The notes under the pieces were generated by a model. The model did not search any database. It saw nothing but the letters and a program-made list of their open reading frames with translations, and was not told where the DNA came from. Shown piece by piece: positions 61,630 to 64,000 of a stretch of 64,000 bases of DNA. Source of the stretch: Cydia pomonella (Eukaryota; Arthropoda; Insecta; Lepidoptera; Tortricidae); assembly GCF_033807575.1 (NCBI RefSeq), contig NC_084704.1, forward strand, positions 25,149,968 through 25,213,967. The letters run 5' to 3'. The translations under genes were made by a program, and so were the position numbers. Position 1 is the stretch's first letter, and each line of letters opens with the position of its first letter.

Positions 61630-64000
61630 GTAGTAGGTACCTACATAGGTTTTATATTGTCAAAAATGTAGACACTAGTTACGCATGCGTTCGTACACGC
61701 CTAGCTCAGGGACAGGGACAGGACACAAATTTTTATTGACATCTATATTTTATTTTTGAAAAAAAGGTTTAAGATTTTTTCTCCATGTAACAAATGGTGA
61801 TAAAAGCAATAAGCACTAGTAATCGATTAATACATGTAGATATACATTTAAATTACGACTTTATTATTAAACCTAGAAGATTCAAAACTACAACGACTAA
61901 CTCTCTTTGGTATTAGTCGAGTTTCATGATCATGAACGATCACGAACTATCATGCGCTGTTGTTTGCATTGCAAGCAAATTTCGCTTCCCGTGTATTACA
62001 ACACTAACAAAAAATTCCCTAAATACCAAGTAATGCACGATATTACTTCTAGCATTCACGTTTTAGTTTACCATTAGCAGAATAGATCTGTCCGGGGAAC
62101 CGATCACGAGCATGCATAATACGGGTCAATAGACAATGCCTGTTGCCGGCCGCCGGGTCCACTCGACAGCTACAATTGGCTACTTCCGCCCAGCAAACTG
62201 TTCCCAAACAGCCACGGATTATCATGGAGACGCGCCACAAGAATACAAAGTTTTTTTTATCGCTTATGAGCTATTTTGATCCGAGGTCTTGAGAGTTGCG
62301 AGATACGAGTTTTTGTGCGTGAGTTATCCGTTTGTTTTGGATGCGACTAAAATGTTCGTACCGTGAAACTATCGAACTACATATCTATATCTCATCAATC
62401 TATCTCGCGATTATAGGTAATCTCAAACTAACTCGAAAGACTTCGTTTAGTTTAGATGTGGCTCTTATTGAATGACGCAGTTTTATAGCAAATTATTTAC
62501 TAGGTATGAAAAAAAAAATTAAGGCAAAATCAGAAATAACAGCGTATTGATACTTAATGACCCATTAAACTTGTGAGTGATATTTGTGGGTAATGGATAC
62601 TTATGTATACAGAATGTTGTTTTCAGATTATCCTCAACAGCTTATACAATTTCCAATAGTAAAAGTTGTTTAGTAAGTACATTCTCATCTTGATGTTTCT
62701 TCTGATTATCCAACTGATTTGATTGTTAAACTTGCAGGTCATCGACTCAAGTGGAAGTACACCACATGACCGCAGACGATTTATCGGCTGTTCACCTTGT
62801 CCAGATATTGGTGTTTCCTTAATCTGGGTTAATTTTAAGTTTTCGTGCGAGCAAGATAATATAAGTTCTCTGGGTGTATAAGGGTGGGCGTATGGGTAAT
62901 GTAAGGGATCTTATCGAGGAATGTATTATCGAGGTTGGATAGAATACATTGGTTTTCCCCAATTTTCCCTTTGCAGTAGGTAATTGACGTGAAATATCCA
63001 TGAAACAACAAATATAAATAGGTTTTTATGGATGGTAAAAATGTGCTGTCTGGTGTCGCAAGTACTAAGATAGTACCTTACTCATATATAAATAGAAGGT
63101 CCTAAATGAATTGATAAAATTTGTATATAAACTAATAACATGAGTAACAATTGACTAGAGGCACTTAGGTAGGTAGGTACTTACTTTATTGTATCAATAA
63201 AGTTTATAGTGCCATTAATGCAACTGCCGTTGCTCTTATTGAGTATGACACTCGCGTATCAACGCTGGATATTATTTAGAACAATAGGTATACCTACGTA
63301 CCAATAGATACCATTTACCAGCAATAACTTTTGGAAAGTATGGGTTTAGCTAATGCTACCTAAAAGAAGCGGGCACGAAAATTTGGTACCTACATTCACC
63401 TACATTACATTGGACTTCAACATACTGCACAATGCACATTAAGTTAGTTTCATTGTTACATGAGAAATACCTAATAAAGTATATGGATAATACGATATAA
63501 ACCTTTACCTCTATGTAGTAAATATCTCGGGTAGGCAGTTGTACTTCCAGGTCCTACTATGGGTGAGAATACAACCCTCAGAATGTCCTAAACTGTAGGT
63601 GGATATGTAAATAAAAAGTGCGAACCGATTTGCAGTGTCACAAAGGAAAGAATCCAGCAGTATACTCAAACAAAATCTGCATTCAAGATGCAAACGATTA
63701 CGCAGAGCACATTATTCATTCACACTTACCCCATTCCTGGCAAGCTTACCTAGTTACCGTAAGTAATGAATGCGCTAACAATGGGGTCGCAAGGTGGCAA
63801 AGAGTTAGCGGCGCTACGGCTGAGCGTAGTACAACTAACACAAACAGTACGCAAACGGCTACTCTAGTTCCAGTACCACACCAACGCGAGGAAAATACTA
63901 ACTGTAAAACATTATCCCATTTTTGCCCTTACCTTGTTACGTTAATAAATGCGTAATTGTGTACACAAAAAGTGAAAACGACGCCACGGTTTAGCGTACT

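Larger units (their letters stand above)
56761..64000. other. Region upstream of stumps, no supported gene
   Basis: Both strands were read for open stretches with splice-compatible ends and for family motifs, and none were convincing. The longest ORF here (63618-63956, plus, 112 codons) is not recognisable and has no matching exon partners. The region is AT-rich with inverted repeats (listed) and a GC-richer patch at about 62090-62235. Confidence 0.5.

Noticed and set aside
63618..63956. 112-codon plus-strand ORF near the right edge as a gene
   Set aside because: No recognisable domain, no flanking exons, and composition typical of the local intergenic DNA.

Overview
The window looks like a moth or butterfly (Lepidoptera) genome. 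It has spliced genes with GT/AG introns, AT-rich introns packed with short inverted-repeat elements, and tRNA-derived SINEs of types I associate with Lepidoptera. All three protein genes have clear insect counterparts. The species cannot be named from the sequence.

Layout from left to right. (1) 221-3410, minus strand: the 5' part (motor domain and start of the stalk) of a costal-2/KIF7-type kinesin, a Hedgehog-pathway scaffold, running off the left edge. (2) 3411-5381: a divergent intergenic region holding a long foldback repeat and a 20-odd-base motif placed in the same orientation about 200-300 bases upstream of each gene. (3) 5382-29787, plus strand: a complete 17-exon non-lysosomal glucosylceramidase gene (GBA2, family GH116), reconstructed in frame to 942 residues. 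Its introns carry SINEs, MITE-like palindromes, dead LINE fragments and a tRNA-like sequence. (4) 29788-37320: an intergenic region between convergent genes, dominated by a 4.1 kb nest of elements in which a 5'-truncated LINE with a 12-base target duplication sits inside a palindromic element, which sits inside an element with inverted arms of about 650 bases. (5) 37321-56520, minus strand: a complete 15-exon stumps (Dof) gene, the FGF-receptor adaptor, reconstructed in frame to 1014 residues. A second predicted first exon at about 50.9 kb gives an 824-residue form. (6) 56521-64000: upstream of stumps, with no supported gene but several inverted repeats, including a near-perfect 59-base hairpin.

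The genes do not form a pathway cluster. Cos2 is a Hedgehog component, GBA2 is a glycolipid hydrolase and Stumps is an FGF-signalling adaptor. Exon boundaries were assigned by hand from splice consensus, reading phase and homology. Both complete gene models close exactly in frame (2829 and 3045 coding bases including the stop), which is good internal support, but no transcript evidence was available.
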